From the NCBI GenBank assembly GCA_905234285.1, contig CAJOHK010000007.1:31538-95537 (forward strand): DNA of 64,000 bases, in the 5' to 3' direction. Positions 8,180-18,377 of the stretch are shown here, in pieces. Below the pieces are notes generated by a model that did no database searches, was not told the DNA's origin, and worked only from the letters and a program-made list of their open reading frames with translations. Positions within the stretch are counted from its first letter, which is position 1, and each line of letters begins with the position of its first letter. Origin of the DNA: an uncultured Bacteroidales bacterium. GTDB taxonomy: Bacteria; Bacteroidota; Bacteroidia; Bacteroidales; UBA932. Position numbers and translations under genes: made by a program.

Positions 8180-11106
8180 AACGCATCTTCCTGGTCCTCC
8201 TCCTTCTCCTGTCGGTTTGGCCTGCCCTGGCCCAGACACCCCGCGCCAAGGATTTTCTGGAAGTATCCGATTCGCTCTCTCAGCGCATGCAGCGCCGCAG
8301 CGGAGTGAAAACCCGGGTGCGCGTGAGCAAGGTCCTTGTCCGGGGGAATACACTGGACTTCTACTTTACCCCGGAACTGGTTTACCATCCCTGGCGGCCG
8401 GGTGACGTGGCGTGGTTCAGGAAGCAGCTGCAGGAATCCATCTCCGGCTATACCCTGGGCAAGGTGTATGGCGGCAAGCAGGATATCTCGGCATTGGAAA
8501 TGCCCGCCCTCCGGTCCGATGGCAAGCCGGTAGAGACGCCCTTCCTTCGCCCCGATCCCAGAACAGAAACGCCGCCCCTGGTGAGCGGCAGCAAATGGTG
8601 GGGCAAAGGCCTCAGCGGCCGACATATCGCCCTCTGGCAGAGCCACGGGCGCTATTGGAGCGAAAAGCGGGAGCGCTGGGAATGGCAGCGGGGGCCCGCC
8701 CATCGCACAGTAGAAGACATTTACACCCAAAGCTACGTACTCCCCTTCCTCATGCCCATGCTGGAAAACGCCGGCGCCGTGGTCCTGTCCCCGCGCGAAC
8801 GGGATCCGCAAACCCATGAGATTGTGTGCGACAACGACCCCTCCTTCGGCGGCGAGCGCACTCCGGACATGCGCAGCAAGGGAAGTTATAAGGAAAAAGG
8901 CAATTGGAAAGACGCCGGAACCGGTTTTGCCGATGCCCGGGCCATCTACAAGGACTACGAGAACCCCTTCACCATGGGCAGTGCCCGTCAGACGGAGGTA
9001 AGCACCAAAAAGCCCGGTGCCGAAGCCATTTGGCGGCCCGACATCCCCGAGCAGGGCCGCTACGCCGTGTATGTCTCGTACGTCACCCTTTCCAACAGCA
9101 CTACCGACGCACGCTACACGGTCCATCACCTGGGCGGCGAAACCCTCCTTCACGTGAACCAGCAAATGGGCGGCGGCAGTTGGGTGTATCTGGGCACCTT
9201 CCTCTTTGCGCAAGGCACGGAAGGGTACGTGTCCCTGACCAACCAGAGCAGCGCAGGCGGGGTGGTCACGGCCGATGCCGTCCGCTTTGGCGGAGGCATG
9301 GGCAAAGTGGAACGGGGCGGTATCACTTCGGGTTACCCCGCCTATACTGAAGGGGCTCTTTACAGCATGCAATACGGCGGCCTGGACCTTACCCTGCTGG
9401 ACGACTGGGAAACCGACTATGTGCGGGATTATGCCGGCCGGGGCGTCTGGGTGCAGAATCTCTCCGGTGGTTCCCGCGTAGATCCCAAGGCCAAAGGGCT
9501 GCGCGTTCCCGTTGACCTGTCGCTGGCCTTCCACTCCGATGCCGGCATTACTCCGGGCGATTCCATTATCGGCACGCTGGGCATCTATACCCTAAAGGAC
9601 AGGGACCACAAAGAGGTTTTCGCCAACGGGGAGAGCCGCATGAACAGCCGCCTGCTCACCGACTTTGTACAAACGCAGCTGGTGCTGGACATCCAGGCCC
9701 AGTTCGAGCCCAACTGGACCCGACGCGGCACCTGGGACCGTTCCTATAGCGAATCCCGCAGCACCGGCGTCCCCGGCATGCTCCTGGAGATTCTCTCGCA
9801 CCAGAATTTTGCCGACATGCGCTATGGCCTGGACCCCACCTTTCGCTTCACGGCCTGCCGGGCCATCTACAAAGGCATTCTCAAGTACCTGAGCGCCCGC
9901 TACGGCTGCTCTTACGTAGTGCAGCCCCTGCCGGTACATGCCTTCCAGGTACGTCTGGACGACAACCGCGCCGTGCTCAGTTGGGAACCCACCCTGGATT
10001 CCCTTGAGATCACCGCAAAGCCCTCTTATTATAGAGTATATGTGCGCCGGGGGCCGGCCGATTTTGATGACGGCCGCCAGATTGAAGGCAACAGCTGCAC
10101 CCTTCCGCTGGAAAAAGGTCATCTGTACAGCTTTAAAGTTACGGCCTGCAACGAGGGCGGCGAGAGCTTCCCCTCCGAGATTCTCTGCGCCGGCGTGCCG
10201 GACGGAGCTGCCGGAACAGAAGTACTGGTTGTGAACAACTTTACCCGCTTATCGGCCCCCACCTGGTTCGATACGCCCACCTATGCCGGCTTCACCGACG
10301 GGGCCGACAGCGGCGTCCCCTTTGGACAGGATCTGTTATATGCCGGCGAAGTGAACCAGTTCAACCGCATGCAAAACTGGACCTCGGACGACAACCCGGG
10401 TTTCGGCGGCTGTTACACCGACCAGGCCGGGCAGCTGGTTGCCGGCAACAGCTTCGACTTTGTGGCCCGGCACGGATATGCCCTCCTGGAGGCCGGCTAT
10501 GCCGTCTCCTCCTCCAGCGCCGAGGCCTTTGATGGCGTATCTCCGGCTTTTGCCATCGATCTCATCTGCGGTAAACAGGTCACCACCCGCGTAGGTCGCG
10601 GGGCCGTTCCGGACCGCTATCAGGTGTTCCAGGAATCCCTGCAGCAGGCGCTGCGCCGCTACACTTCCGGCGGTGGCAACGTACTTCTCTCGGGCTCTTA
10701 TATCGGCACCGATGCCTGGGACAGCATTTATCCGGGTGTAGAACGGGCCCCGGAAAGCACCCGCAAGTTTATCAAAGATGTGCTGGGATACTTCTGGGTA
10801 ACCAATTTCGGCGACCGGACCGGCCAGGTAAAGCCGGTCTCCGGCCTGTCGTTACCAGCTGTGAGCTATAACCGCGACTGGTCCCCTGCTGTGTATCGGG
10901 TCGAGAATCCCGACGGCATCGGCCCCGCCAGCGACCGGGCCAAGATACTCATGCGCTACCACCGCTCCGGCGTATCGGCCGCCACGCTCTATGAAGCCCC
11001 CGGCTACAAAGTGGCCGCCTTCGGCTTCCCCCTGGAGACTTCCCCGGAGCTTCCCCTGATAATAAAAGCCGTCCTCCGGATATTCGAAGAACGGTTAGAA
11101 AAGTAG
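8176..11106 (+). CDS. Large exported amidase-like protein with golvesin-type and FN3 domains
   Basis: A 976-residue exported protein (signal peptide MKRIFLVLLLLLSVWPALAQ). In order: an N-terminal region; an N-acetylmuramoyl-amidase-type catalytic segment starting HIALWQSHGRYW at about 150; an inserted beta-sandwich of the golvesin C-terminal type (about 280-390, with IPEQGRYAVYVSY, VHHLGG, TADAVRFGGG); the return of the amidase fold (LSLAFHSDAG and the MLLEILSHQNFADM helix with a Glu); an FN3-like domain (about 600-690); and a C-terminal alpha/beta domain ending near KAVLRIFEERLEK. Bacteroidales databases often label such proteins xanthan lyase, but the His/Glu pattern fits zinc amidase better. 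It would act in the periplasm or at the surface. Start chosen at the ATG overlapping the VanZ stop. Confidence 0.75.
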   Translation: MKRIFLVLLLLLSVWPALAQTPRAKDFLEVSDSLSQRMQRRSGVKTRVRVSKVLVRGNTLDFYFTPELVYHPWRPGDVAWFRKQLQESISGYTLGKVYGGKQDISALEMPALRSDGKPVETPFLRPDPRTETPPLVSGSKWWGKGLSGRHIALWQSHGRYWSEKRERWEWQRGPAHRTVEDIYTQSYVLPFLMPMLENAGAVVLSPRERDPQTHEIVCDNDPSFGGERTPDMRSKGSYKEKGNWKDAGTGFADARAIYKDYENPFTMGSARQTEVSTKKPGAEAIWRPDIPEQGRYAVYVSYVTLSNSTTDARYTVHHLGGETLLHVNQQMGGGSWVYLGTFLFAQGTEGYVSLTNQSSAGGVVTADAVRFGGGMGKVERGGITSGYPAYTEGALYSMQYGGLDLTLLDDWETDYVRDYAGRGVWVQNLSGGSRVDPKAKGLRVPVDLSLAFHSDAGITPGDSIIGTLGIYTLKDRDHKEVFANGESRMNSRLLTDFVQTQLVLDIQAQFEPNWTRRGTWDRSYSESRSTGVPGMLLEILSHQNFADMRYGLDPTFRFTACRAIYKGILKYLSARYGCSYVVQPLPVHAFQVRLDDNRAVLSWEPTLDSLEITAKPSYYRVYVRRGPADFDDGRQIEGNSCTLPLEKGHLYSFKVTACNEGGESFPSEILCAGVPDGAAGTEVLVVNNFTRLSAPTWFDTPTYAGFTDGADSGVPFGQDLLYAGEVNQFNRMQNWTSDDNPGFGGCYTDQAGQLVAGNSFDFVARHGYALLEAGYAVSSSSAEAFDGVSPAFAIDLICGKQVTTRVGRGAVPDRYQVFQESLQQALRRYTSGGGNVLLSGSYIGTDAWDSIYPGVERAPESTRKFIKDVLGYFWVTNFGDRTGQVKPVSGLSLPAVSYNRDWSPAVYRVENPDGIGPASDRAKILMRYHRSGVSAATLYEAPGYKVAAFGFPLETSPELPLIIKAVLRIFEERLEK

Positions 11107-13905
11107 TTACATGCGCTCCGGCGGCTTGCGAGTGACTCTGTTTACAAGATAGACGATGGAACGGTAGGGCACGCCGCCGTGGGTGGTAAGGCCAATCTCA
11201 CAGGTTCTGCTGTTGGAAACTCCTTCGCGGACGCTGGCCGCTTCAAGTTCCCCCCGCAGTTTCCTGAGAGCCCAGGCATTGAGTTCCGGATTTGTCATCC
11301 CTTTGTCTCCGGCAAATGCGCAGCATCCTACTCCTGAAGGCACCGTTACATTGGTGGAGCACATTTTTGCAAGCCCGACAATACAGTCTTCAAGCCCCAT
11401 AAGGCGCATGGTACAAGTTACGTGAACAGAAACGGGGTCGTCTATCGGGTGGAACTCCAGACGCTCCCGCAGGAACTTCCAGATAAACTCTGCCGGCTCA
11501 TAAAGGTGCATTTTATCTATATGCTTTCTCATGCGGTGAAGGCATGGACTTTGGTCGCATAGAACGGGATAAAGGCCCTCGCGGGATGCTTTCCAAAGCG
11601 CGTCCTCCAGCTGATGCAGCTTCTTGTCGGCCACATCCGGAAGGCCCTTGCTTTCCCAGATTGTGCCGCAACATAGGCTGTCCATCCGCTCAGGGAAAAG
11701 GACCTCATATCCGGCCTTCCGAAGGAGTTCAACAGTTTCTTCCACTAGCGGTCGCGCCTTGTCTCCGGGGGCCGGTCCCATCATCTGGTTGAGGCAGCTG
11801 GGGAAATACACCACCTTGAGGCTGCTATTACCTCCATCAATATTTTTGGGCCGATACGCCCTTGGAGTCTCTGGGGTCCACAGCGGCAATCCAATGGCAT
11901 GAAGACCTTTTCCCACAACCCCCATCGCCTTGTCACCAAGAACAGCGTGTGCAGCCCCTGCAAGGCCAAGAACACCTCTCAGGGCATTTTTCGTTCCGTG
12001 GAAGTGATTTGCAACCCACTCTCCGGCAAAAGTACCGGCAGAGCCAACGCCTTCACGCCGGAGCTGATGCGTAAGATCGGCCACATTGATTCCCATTGGA
12101 CAGGACATAGAGCAAAGGCCGTCGGCGGCGCAGGTGACTTTGCCGGGATAGTTAAAGGCTTTTTCAAGGGCCTCGTAAGGTTCCCCGGCCTTTTTCCGTC
12201 GGGCAATCTCACGCTGCACGACAATGCGCGTTCTGGAAGATAGCGTAAAGCCGCAGGAAGTACAGTTTACCTCACAAAAACCGCATTCGATGCACTTGTT
12301 TATCTGCTGATAAGCGACTGCTACGTCAGCATCTCCCGGTTCAAGTACAGGTGTCTGTTTGAGATGCTTCAGATAACAATTCTTGTCATCATTGAAGATA
12401 ACCCCCGGATTCAGGATTCCAAGCGGATCAAAGATCGCCTTTATCCGTTTCATTATCCCAAAGGCCTTCTCCCCCCATTCGTATTCCACAAAGGAAGCCA
12501 TATTACGGCCGGTACCGTGCTCTGCCTTAAGGGAGCCGTCGTATTTTTCAACAACAAGGCGTGCAACATCCCGGATCATAGCGTCGTAACGCTCAATATC
12601 CTCGGGAGACTCGAAACTCTGATTGATGATAAAGTGGAAGTTCCCCTCCAATGCGTGGCCGTATATGCAGGAGTCCGTGTAGCCGTGCCGGTCCAGAAGG
12701 GCCGAAAGGTCTGCGGTAGCTTCCGGAAGGTCTTCCACATGGAAAGCCACATCCTCAATGAGGCAAGTCGTGCCTTCTTTCCGAAGGCCCCCGACAGTTG
12801 GGAAAATGCCCGCACGGATGGCCCAATAGGAAGCCGTCTCCGAAGGATCATCGGTAAAGCGGACTTCCACGCCAAATGGCGCAAGTATCTCAGAGACAGC
12901 AGATGTCATCTTCCGGAGTTCCTCCGGACGCTGGGCCTGTATTTCCGTCAGGAGAGCCGTCAAGTCCGGTTTGTCGGCCCTGAGATGCGGGTCTCCCACC
13001 GATGTCAGAGAACGCTTGTCCAAAAGTTCAGCGGCGCTTACCCTGACGGCGCGTCGTAGAGCCACCACCGCCTTTGCCGCCGTCACAATATCGGCAAAAT
13101 ACACCATGGCACTGGCCTTGAAAGGCGTTACCGGAAGCGTTGTCATGGTTACCTCAGAGAGAAATCCCAGCGTGCCCTCGGAACCAACCATAAGGTGGGC
13201 TATTATCTCAAAAGGGTCGGAATATGCCACCAGGGGCCTGAGATTTAGGCCCGTGACATTCTTTATGGAGTATTTGTGCTCTATTCGATGACGAAGCTGT
13301 TCATCCCCAAGAACCTGGTCCCTGAGGTTCTCAATTGCTACTATCACTTCAGGGTGGCTTTGCCGGAAGGCTGCCCGGGATGTGGCATCACCCGTATCCA
13401 GCACGGTGCCGTCGGCAAACACTATTCTGGCCGACAGGAGCGTCTTGTCCGAGTTCGCATGCACTCCGCAGCTCATCCCGGAAGCATTGTTGGCAACGAT
13501 TCCTCCCACCATGCAACTGCCTATTGAAGCAGGGTCAGGGCCGAAGTACCTGCCGTAAGGCGCCAGCCTCCGGTTCACTTCCCGGCCGATTATACCAGGC
13601 TGAAGCGTGATGGAACAATCCTCCGGGGTATAGCGTGACTTTTCCCAGTTTTTCCCGGCCACCACAAGTACGCTGTCTGTAATGGCCTGGCCGGAAAGGG
13701 AGGTCCCCGCCGCCCTGAAGGTCACCGGGATACGGGATTTTGTTGCCTCGGAGAGTATCCGGGAGACTTCTTCCTCATCTTTTGCACGGATGACAATCTT
13801 GGGTGTAAGGCGGTACTCACTGGCGTCGGTACCCCAGGCGATGGTCCGGAGCTCGTCTGTGTAAATGCGCTCCAGCGGTATAAAAGAAAAGGGTTGGTTT
13901 TTCAT
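11107..13905 (-). CDS. FAD-linked oxidase with Fe-S and CCG domains (D-lactate/glycolate dehydrogenase type)
   Basis: A 932-residue flavoprotein. Residues ~35-250 form the FAD-binding PCMH domain (FRAAGTSLSGQA, SIGSCMVGGIVANNASGMSCG, VGSEGTLGFLSEVTM). Residues ~260-520 form the FAD-oxidase C-terminal domain (HALEGNFHFIIN, KAEHGTGRNMASFVEYEWG). A ferredoxin-like part has ECGFCEVNCTSCG and ADGLCSMSCPMG cysteine clusters (about 550-620). Two CCG-type cysteine-rich units follow: YFPSCLNQMMG...LCCGT and VTCTMRLMG...GCCAFAGDKG. This architecture oxidises 2-hydroxyacids (D-lactate, glycolate, 2-hydroxyglutarate) and passes electrons through Fe-S centres, probably to quinone. The exact substrate is not resolved. 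Its stop touches that of the amidase-like gene. Confidence 0.88.
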   Translation of the reverse strand: MKNQPFSFIPLERIYTDELRTIAWGTDASEYRLTPKIVIRAKDEEEVSRILSEATKSRIPVTFRAAGTSLSGQAITDSVLVVAGKNWEKSRYTPEDCSITLQPGIIGREVNRRLAPYGRYFGPDPASIGSCMVGGIVANNASGMSCGVHANSDKTLLSARIVFADGTVLDTGDATSRAAFRQSHPEVIVAIENLRDQVLGDEQLRHRIEHKYSIKNVTGLNLRPLVAYSDPFEIIAHLMVGSEGTLGFLSEVTMTTLPVTPFKASAMVYFADIVTAAKAVVALRRAVRVSAAELLDKRSLTSVGDPHLRADKPDLTALLTEIQAQRPEELRKMTSAVSEILAPFGVEVRFTDDPSETASYWAIRAGIFPTVGGLRKEGTTCLIEDVAFHVEDLPEATADLSALLDRHGYTDSCIYGHALEGNFHFIINQSFESPEDIERYDAMIRDVARLVVEKYDGSLKAEHGTGRNMASFVEYEWGEKAFGIMKRIKAIFDPLGILNPGVIFNDDKNCYLKHLKQTPVLEPGDADVAVAYQQINKCIECGFCEVNCTSCGFTLSSRTRIVVQREIARRKKAGEPYEALEKAFNYPGKVTCAADGLCSMSCPMGINVADLTHQLRREGVGSAGTFAGEWVANHFHGTKNALRGVLGLAGAAHAVLGDKAMGVVGKGLHAIGLPLWTPETPRAYRPKNIDGGNSSLKVVYFPSCLNQMMGPAPGDKARPLVEETVELLRKAGYEVLFPERMDSLCCGTIWESKGLPDVADKKLHQLEDALWKASREGLYPVLCDQSPCLHRMRKHIDKMHLYEPAEFIWKFLRERLEFHPIDDPVSVHVTCTMRLMGLEDCIVGLAKMCSTNVTVPSGVGCCAFAGDKGMTNPELNAWALRKLRGELEAASVREGVSNSRTCEIGLTTHGGVPYRSIVYLVNRVTRKPPERM

Positions 13906-13906
13906 G

Positions 13907-14176
13907 CTATATCATTGAATCATCAATAAGCCAATCATCAAGCGTACGCGTGGATGATGAGAAATTAAGCCCTATGAGGACCAGCTTTTTCCCACTGCCG
14001 GAAAAACGCGTTGCATATCCTTTATCATGGATTTGCCTTAGTGCTTCTTCCGGTGAAAAATCCAGTTTTGCGTCTATAACATAAATGGTATTGCCAAGAT
14101 ACATCAGAGCGTCAGTCCTTCCTTCGCTGTTCATAACCTCTGTATAAAGCTGAACGTTCATAAAGGAAAAGACCAC
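13907..14176 (-). pseudogene. C-terminal remnant of an AAA-ATPase/PD-(D/E)XK nuclease-like gene
   Basis: An open frame of about 89 codons (first possible start GTG) matches only the end of the large Bacteroidales AAA-ATPase-like/PD-(D/E)XK family. Matching parts are GRTDALMYLGNTIYVIDAKLD (nuclease core with D-x-K), SPEEALRQIHDKGYATRF and the terminal LVLIGLNFSSSTRTLDDW. Full-length members are roughly 500 residues or more with an N-terminal ATPase. Here an in-frame TGA lies a few codons before the GTG and no ATPase part is present in the 57 bases before argS ends. I therefore read it as a decayed fragment, probably not expressed as a functional protein. Confidence 0.7.
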
Positions 14177-14233
14177 GTAGGACTTTCACAGGCCAGATTT
14201 CTTTGGGGAACTTCTTTTTGATTAAGGTAACGG

Positions 14234-15946
14234 CTACATCCTTTCCGGCAGCTCAATTCCCAACAGCCCCATGGCGCTGCGGAGGGTGCGGGCCAGCACG
14301 GAAATAAGTTCCAGGCGGTACTTCAGAACCGCCTGATTTTCTTCCTTGAGGATGGGCGTCTCGTGGTAATACTGGTTGAACTCCTTGGCCAGGTCATAGG
14401 CATAGTTGGCAATGACGGCAGGGCTCAGGGCGGCGCCGGCTTCGGCCACCTTGCCGGGGAACAGCCCAAGCAGTTTTGTGAGGCGCACTTCCTTGGCCGA
14501 AGGCTGGGCGCCCATGGCATCGGCCGGGCCGAAGGCCACCGTGGCCTTGCGCAGAATGCTGCAGATGCGGGCATGCGTGTACTGGATGAAGGGGCCGGTA
14601 TTGCCATTGAAGTCGATGCTCTCCTTGGGGTTGAAGAGCATGGTCTTCTTGGGATCTACCTTGATAATGAAGTACTTGAGGGCGCCCAGACCAATCATGT
14701 GATACAGCTGGTCTTTCTCGGCGTCGGACAGGTCTTCCAGTTTGCCGCTTTCCTCGGAGGTCTTTTTGGCTTCTTCGTACATGCTCTGGATAAGGTCGTC
14801 GGCGTCTACTACCGTTCCTTCGCGGGACTTCATCTTACCCTCGGGGAGCTCTACCATGCCATAGCTCAGATGGTAAATCTGGCTGGCCCAGTCAAAGCCC
14901 AGTTTCCCAAGGATGAGCTTGAGCACCTGGAAGTGATAATCCTGCTCATTGCCCACCACATACACGTGGGAATCCAGGTTGTAATTAGCAAAGCGACGCT
15001 CGGCCGTTCCCAAATCTTGCGTGATATAAACGGAAGTACCGTCTCCGCGCAGCACCAGCTTGCGGTCCAGGCCGTCGGCGGTTAAATCACACCAGACAGA
15101 GCCGTCGGGGTCTTTCACGAAGGCACCCATTTCCAAGCCTTTCTGGACCAGTTCCTTGCCCAGGAGGTAGGTGTCGTGTTCGTAGTCCACCTTGTCGAAA
15201 GAAATGCCCAAGGCCTTGTAAGTCTCGGCAAAGCCATCGAACACCCAGCCGTTCATCATGGCCCAGAGTTCCCGTACGTGCGGGTTTCCGGCTTCCCAGT
15301 CTACCAGCATCTTGTGTACGTCTTCCAATACCTCGGGATGCTCTTTCTCCAACTTGGCATAGGCCACGTAGCAGTCTCCTACCAGATGGTCTCCCTTTTT
15401 GCCTGTGCTCTGAGGCGTGGCGCCGTTAAAGAGCTTCTCCCATGCGTACATACTCTTGCAGATGTGTACGCCGCGGTCGTTCACCAGGGTAGCCTTAATG
15501 ACCTCATTGCCGCAGGCTTTGAGGATGCGGGACACGCTGTCGCCCAGCAGATTATTACGGATGTGGCCCAGGTGCAAGGGCTTGTTGGTGTTGGGGCTGG
15601 AGAACTCCACCATAATGCGTTTGCCGGTGGCAGGAAGCTGACCGTACTCCCCATCGGCCGCCATGGCCGAGAGGGTCTCATTCCAGTACAGCGGGCTGAA
15701 CGACAGGTTGCTATTGTAGGCGGCAATTTCCTTGACGTTGTCTACCAGCCACTGGCCGATGGCGTTTCCGCACACGTCGGGCGCCTGACGGGTGATTTTA
15801 AGGAGCGGAAAAGTTACCAGAGTGTAATCGCCCTCGAACTCCTTGCGGGTAACAGAAACCTGAAGTGACGAATCCGCCACTTCAGTTCCATAGAGTGCCA
15901 GCACGGCTGCTGCAGCCTGCTGCTGAATAAAGGCTTCCGGCGTCAT
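14234..15946 (-). CDS. argS: Arginyl-tRNA synthetase
   Basis: A 570-residue class Ia aminoacyl-tRNA synthetase, cytoplasmic. The HIGH signature appears as [15 protein letters not shown] (about residues 125-140) and the KMSKS-equivalent loop as [16 protein letters not shown], the KMSK variant typical of ArgRS. An N-terminal Arg-tRNA recognition domain (Add1) precedes the catalytic core and an anticodon-binding DALR domain ends the protein with [27 protein letters not shown]. Length is normal. Its ATG overlaps the rpoD stop codon by the ATGA arrangement, so it is the last gene of a degP-rpoD-argS operon. Confidence 0.97.
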   Translation of the reverse strand: MTPEAFIQQQAAAAVLALYGTEVADSSLQVSVTRKEFEGDYTLVTFPLLKITRQAPDVCGNAIGQWLVDNVKEIAAYNSNLSFSPLYWNETLSAMAADGEYGQLPATGKRIMVEFSSPNTNKPLHLGHIRNNLLGDSVSRILKACGNEVIKATLVNDRGVHICKSMYAWEKLFNGATPQSTGKKGDHLVGDCYVAYAKLEKEHPEVLEDVHKMLVDWEAGNPHVRELWAMMNGWVFDGFAETYKALGISFDKVDYEHDTYLLGKELVQKGLEMGAFVKDPDGSVWCDLTADGLDRKLVLRGDGTSVYITQDLGTAERRFANYNLDSHVYVVGNEQDYHFQVLKLILGKLGFDWASQIYHLSYGMVELPEGKMKSREGTVVDADDLIQSMYEEAKKTSEESGKLEDLSDAEKDQLYHMIGLGALKYFIIKVDPKKTMLFNPKESIDFNGNTGPFIQYTHARICSILRKATVAFGPADAMGAQPSAKEVRLTKLLGLFPGKVAEAGAALSPAVIANYAYDLAKEFNQYYHETPILKEENQAVLKYRLELISVLARTLRSAMGLLGIELPERM

Positions 15947-16803
15947 CCCAGATAGCTCTTGAGGAGTTTGCTGCGGGACGGGCTCTTAAGACGGCGGATG
16001 GCCTTCTCCTTGATTTGACGTACGCGCTCACGGGTGAGACCAAAGCGCTCGCCAATCTCTTCCAGCGTCATTTCCTGGCAGCCGATGCCAAAGAAGCTCT
16101 TGATAATCTCGCGCTCTCGGTCTGTGAGGGTGCTCAGGGCGCGCTCAATCTCGGTATTGAGGCTCTCATTCACCAGGCCACGGTCGGCCGACGGGGAGTC
16201 GTCGTTGGGCAGCACATCCAGCAGGCTGTTGTCCTCACCTTCCACAAAGGGGGCGTCCACGCTGACGTGGCGGCTTCCTACGCGCAGGGTATCGGAAATC
16301 TTGTCCTTGGGGACATCAATCATCTCTGACAGCTCTTCGTTGGAAGGCTGGCGCTCGTTCTCCTGCTCGAACTTGGAAAGGGCCTTGTTGATCTTGTTCA
16401 GGGAGCCCACCTGGTTCAGGGGCAGACGGACAATTCTGCTTTGCTCGGCCAGGGCCTGGAGGATGCTTTGCCTGATCCACCACACCGCATAGGAGATAAA
16501 TTTGAAACCGCGGGTTTCGTCGAATTTCTCGGCGGCCTTGATGAGTCCCAGATTGCCTTCATTGATCAGGTCCGGCAGGCTGAGGCCCTGGTTCTGATAC
16601 TGCTTGGCCACAGATACCACAAAGCGCAAATTGGCGCGGGTTAGTTTTTCCAGGGCTTCCTGGTCCCCTTTGCGGATGCGCTGGGCCAGTTCTACTTCTT
16701 CGTCGGGCGTCACGAGTTCCTCGCGGCCAATCTCCTGCAGGTACTTGTCCAACGACGCGCTTTCGCGGTTGGTGATGGACTTGGTGATTTTAAGTTGCCT
16801 CAT
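15943..16803 (-). CDS. rpoD: Primary RNA polymerase sigma factor, compact Bacteroidota type
   Basis: A 286-residue sigma-70 factor with regions 1.2 ([20 protein letters not shown]), 2 ([51 protein letters not shown]), 3 and 4 ([27 protein letters not shown]). It lacks region 1.1, as expected for the Bacteroidota primary sigma factor, which recognises TTTG / TAnnTTTG promoters rather than the enterobacterial boxes. It lies 18 bases downstream of degP and overlaps argS by ATGA. Confidence 0.96.
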   Translation of the reverse strand: MRQLKITKSITNRESASLDKYLQEIGREELVTPDEEVELAQRIRKGDQEALEKLTRANLRFVVSVAKQYQNQGLSLPDLINEGNLGLIKAAEKFDETRGFKFISYAVWWIRQSILQALAEQSRIVRLPLNQVGSLNKINKALSKFEQENERQPSNEELSEMIDVPKDKISDTLRVGSRHVSVDAPFVEGEDNSLLDVLPNDDSPSADRGLVNESLNTEIERALSTLTDREREIIKSFFGIGCQEMTLEEIGERFGLTRERVRQIKEKAIRRLKSPSRSKLLKSYLG

Positions 16804-16821
16804 GTGTACAGTTAAAAGTCT

Positions 16822-18273
16822 TTACTTGCCAAAGGCCAGGTAAAAGGCTTTTCCGTTCACATCTACACCCTCGATGTAGATGCCGCGGGCCGCTTTCTTG
16901 GCTTTGGCTACTACTTCTTCGGGGCTTGAAACAGCGTCTCCGTTCACATAGGCAATGATTCCGCCTTCAACGGCACCGGCATCGGCCATTTTCCCGCTTC
17001 CCAGGGAAACAATCTCTACACCGGAACGGAGTCCCAGCGCTTTGAGTGTCTCGGGGGATGCTGCTTTCAGGTGGGCACCATAGAAAGCAATGGACCCGTC
17101 TACATCCTTTTGGCCGTTCTGAGTGGCTGCAGCCTGGAATTCCACCGTAGTTTGTGCGGGTTTTCCGTTGCGGACGTAGGATACTTCTGCCTTGTCGCCG
17201 GGGCGGTAACTGCTTACCTTGGCCTGGACAGAGGACCCGTCTGTAATCTTCTGGCCTCCAAGGGCCACAATGACGTCTCCTTTTTGCAGGCCGGCCTTCT
17301 CGGCGGCGCTTCCTTTCAAAACCTCGTTAATATATACGCCGCTTACGGAGGAAAGTTTCATTTCGTCGGCAATTTTCTTGTCTACGGAAGTCATGGTAAT
17401 GCCCAGGATGGCACGCTTGACGCTGCCGTAGTCGATGAGATCCTGCACCACGCGCTTGACAATGTTCACGGGGACGGCAAAAGAATAGCCGCTGTAGGCG
17501 CCGGTCTGCGAGACGATGGCGGTGTTGATGCCCACCAGCTCACCCTTCTTGTTCACCAGGGCGCCGCCGGAGTTGCCGGGGTTTACGGCCGCATCGGTCT
17601 GGATGAAGGATTCAATCTTGAATTCACCGCTGCCGTCCGGCATGGAACGGCCCTTGGCGCTCACAATGCCGGCAGTGATGGTGCCGCGCAGCTGGGCGCC
17701 CAGCGGGGAGCCGATAGCCAGCACCCATTCGCCCAGGCGGAGTGCATCGCTGTCGCCCATGGGGATGGTGGGAAGGCCGCTGGCGTCTACCTTGATTATG
17801 GCTACGTCGGTTGCAGGGTCGGTGCCCACTACGGTAGCTTCGTATTGCTCATTGTTGTTGAGGGTGACCGTGATTTTGGTAGCATCGGCCACTACGTGGT
17901 TGTTAGTCACAATATAGCCGTCCTCCCGGATGATGACACCGCTGCCGCTGCCCTTTTGCTCACGGGACTGGGGTTGGGTGAACTCATCGCCGAAGAAGAA
18001 ACGGAAGAAGGGGTCGATGGTCTGGTATTGCTGCCGCCGCTGGACCGTTACTTCTACATAGACTACGGCTTCTACGGCACTCTCGGCCGCATAGGTAAAG
18101 TCGGGGTAGTCGGAGTCTGCCAAATTGACAGTGCGGTATTCTACGGATTTGCCGGATTCGTCAGTGACTACAGTAGGTTCTTTGGGCTGGGGTACAGTGG
18201 CTTTCACCACGCCAAAGGCGGTGAGCCCGCCGGCCAGGATAGATGCTAGTACAGTTAACATGCCTTTACTCAT
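16822..18273 (-). CDS. degP: Periplasmic serine protease of the Do/DegP (HtrA) family
   Basis: A 483-residue protein with an N-terminal membrane/signal segment (MSKGMLTVLASILAGGLTAFGVV), a trypsin-like protease domain and two PDZ domains. The catalytic triad is visible: His in IVTNNHVV, Asp in PATDVAIIKV and Ser in NPGNSGGAL. PDZ1 begins around residue 290 (AILGITMTSVDKKIADEMKL, KAGLQKGDVIVALGGQ); PDZ2 is shorter and diverged (EIVSLGSGKMADAGAVEGGIIAYVNGD). It degrades or refolds damaged envelope proteins. It heads the degP-rpoD-argS operon and is divergent from dnaN. Confidence 0.95.
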   Translation of the reverse strand: MSKGMLTVLASILAGGLTAFGVVKATVPQPKEPTVVTDESGKSVEYRTVNLADSDYPDFTYAAESAVEAVVYVEVTVQRRQQYQTIDPFFRFFFGDEFTQPQSREQKGSGSGVIIREDGYIVTNNHVVADATKITVTLNNNEQYEATVVGTDPATDVAIIKVDASGLPTIPMGDSDALRLGEWVLAIGSPLGAQLRGTITAGIVSAKGRSMPDGSGEFKIESFIQTDAAVNPGNSGGALVNKKGELVGINTAIVSQTGAYSGYSFAVPVNIVKRVVQDLIDYGSVKRAILGITMTSVDKKIADEMKLSSVSGVYINEVLKGSAAEKAGLQKGDVIVALGGQKITDGSSVQAKVSSYRPGDKAEVSYVRNGKPAQTTVEFQAAATQNGQKDVDGSIAFYGAHLKAASPETLKALGLRSGVEIVSLGSGKMADAGAVEGGIIAYVNGDAVSSPEEVVAKAKKAARGIYIEGVDVNGKAFYLAFGK

Positions 18274-18341
18274 GATATAATATGTTACGTTTTTTCCGCC
18301 GACAAAAAATTCAAATCTTATGCCATTTGCGAGAAAATGAT

Positions 18342-18349
18342 TATATTTG
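18342..18349 (+). promoter_or_regulatory. -7 promoter element of dnaN
   Basis: TATATTTG matches TAnnTTTG in the degP-dnaN divergent gap. It ends 28 bases before the dnaN ATG at 18378, leaving a short conventional leader. No -33 TTTG at the expected 19-21 base spacing was found. Confidence 0.5.
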
Positions 18350-18377
18350 TCTGCTTAGATAATTAAAGACACGCTAT

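Noticed and set aside
8074..9534. Long minus-strand open frame opposite the amidase-like gene (486 codons)
   Set aside because: A mirror of a high-GC coding gene; translation is low-complexity Gly/Ala/His-rich with no recognisable domain, while the plus strand has a signal peptide and domains.
17071..18249. Plus-strand open frame opposite degP (392 codons)
   Set aside because: Shadow of degP; the protease triad and PDZ domains are on the minus strand and this frame shows no motifs.
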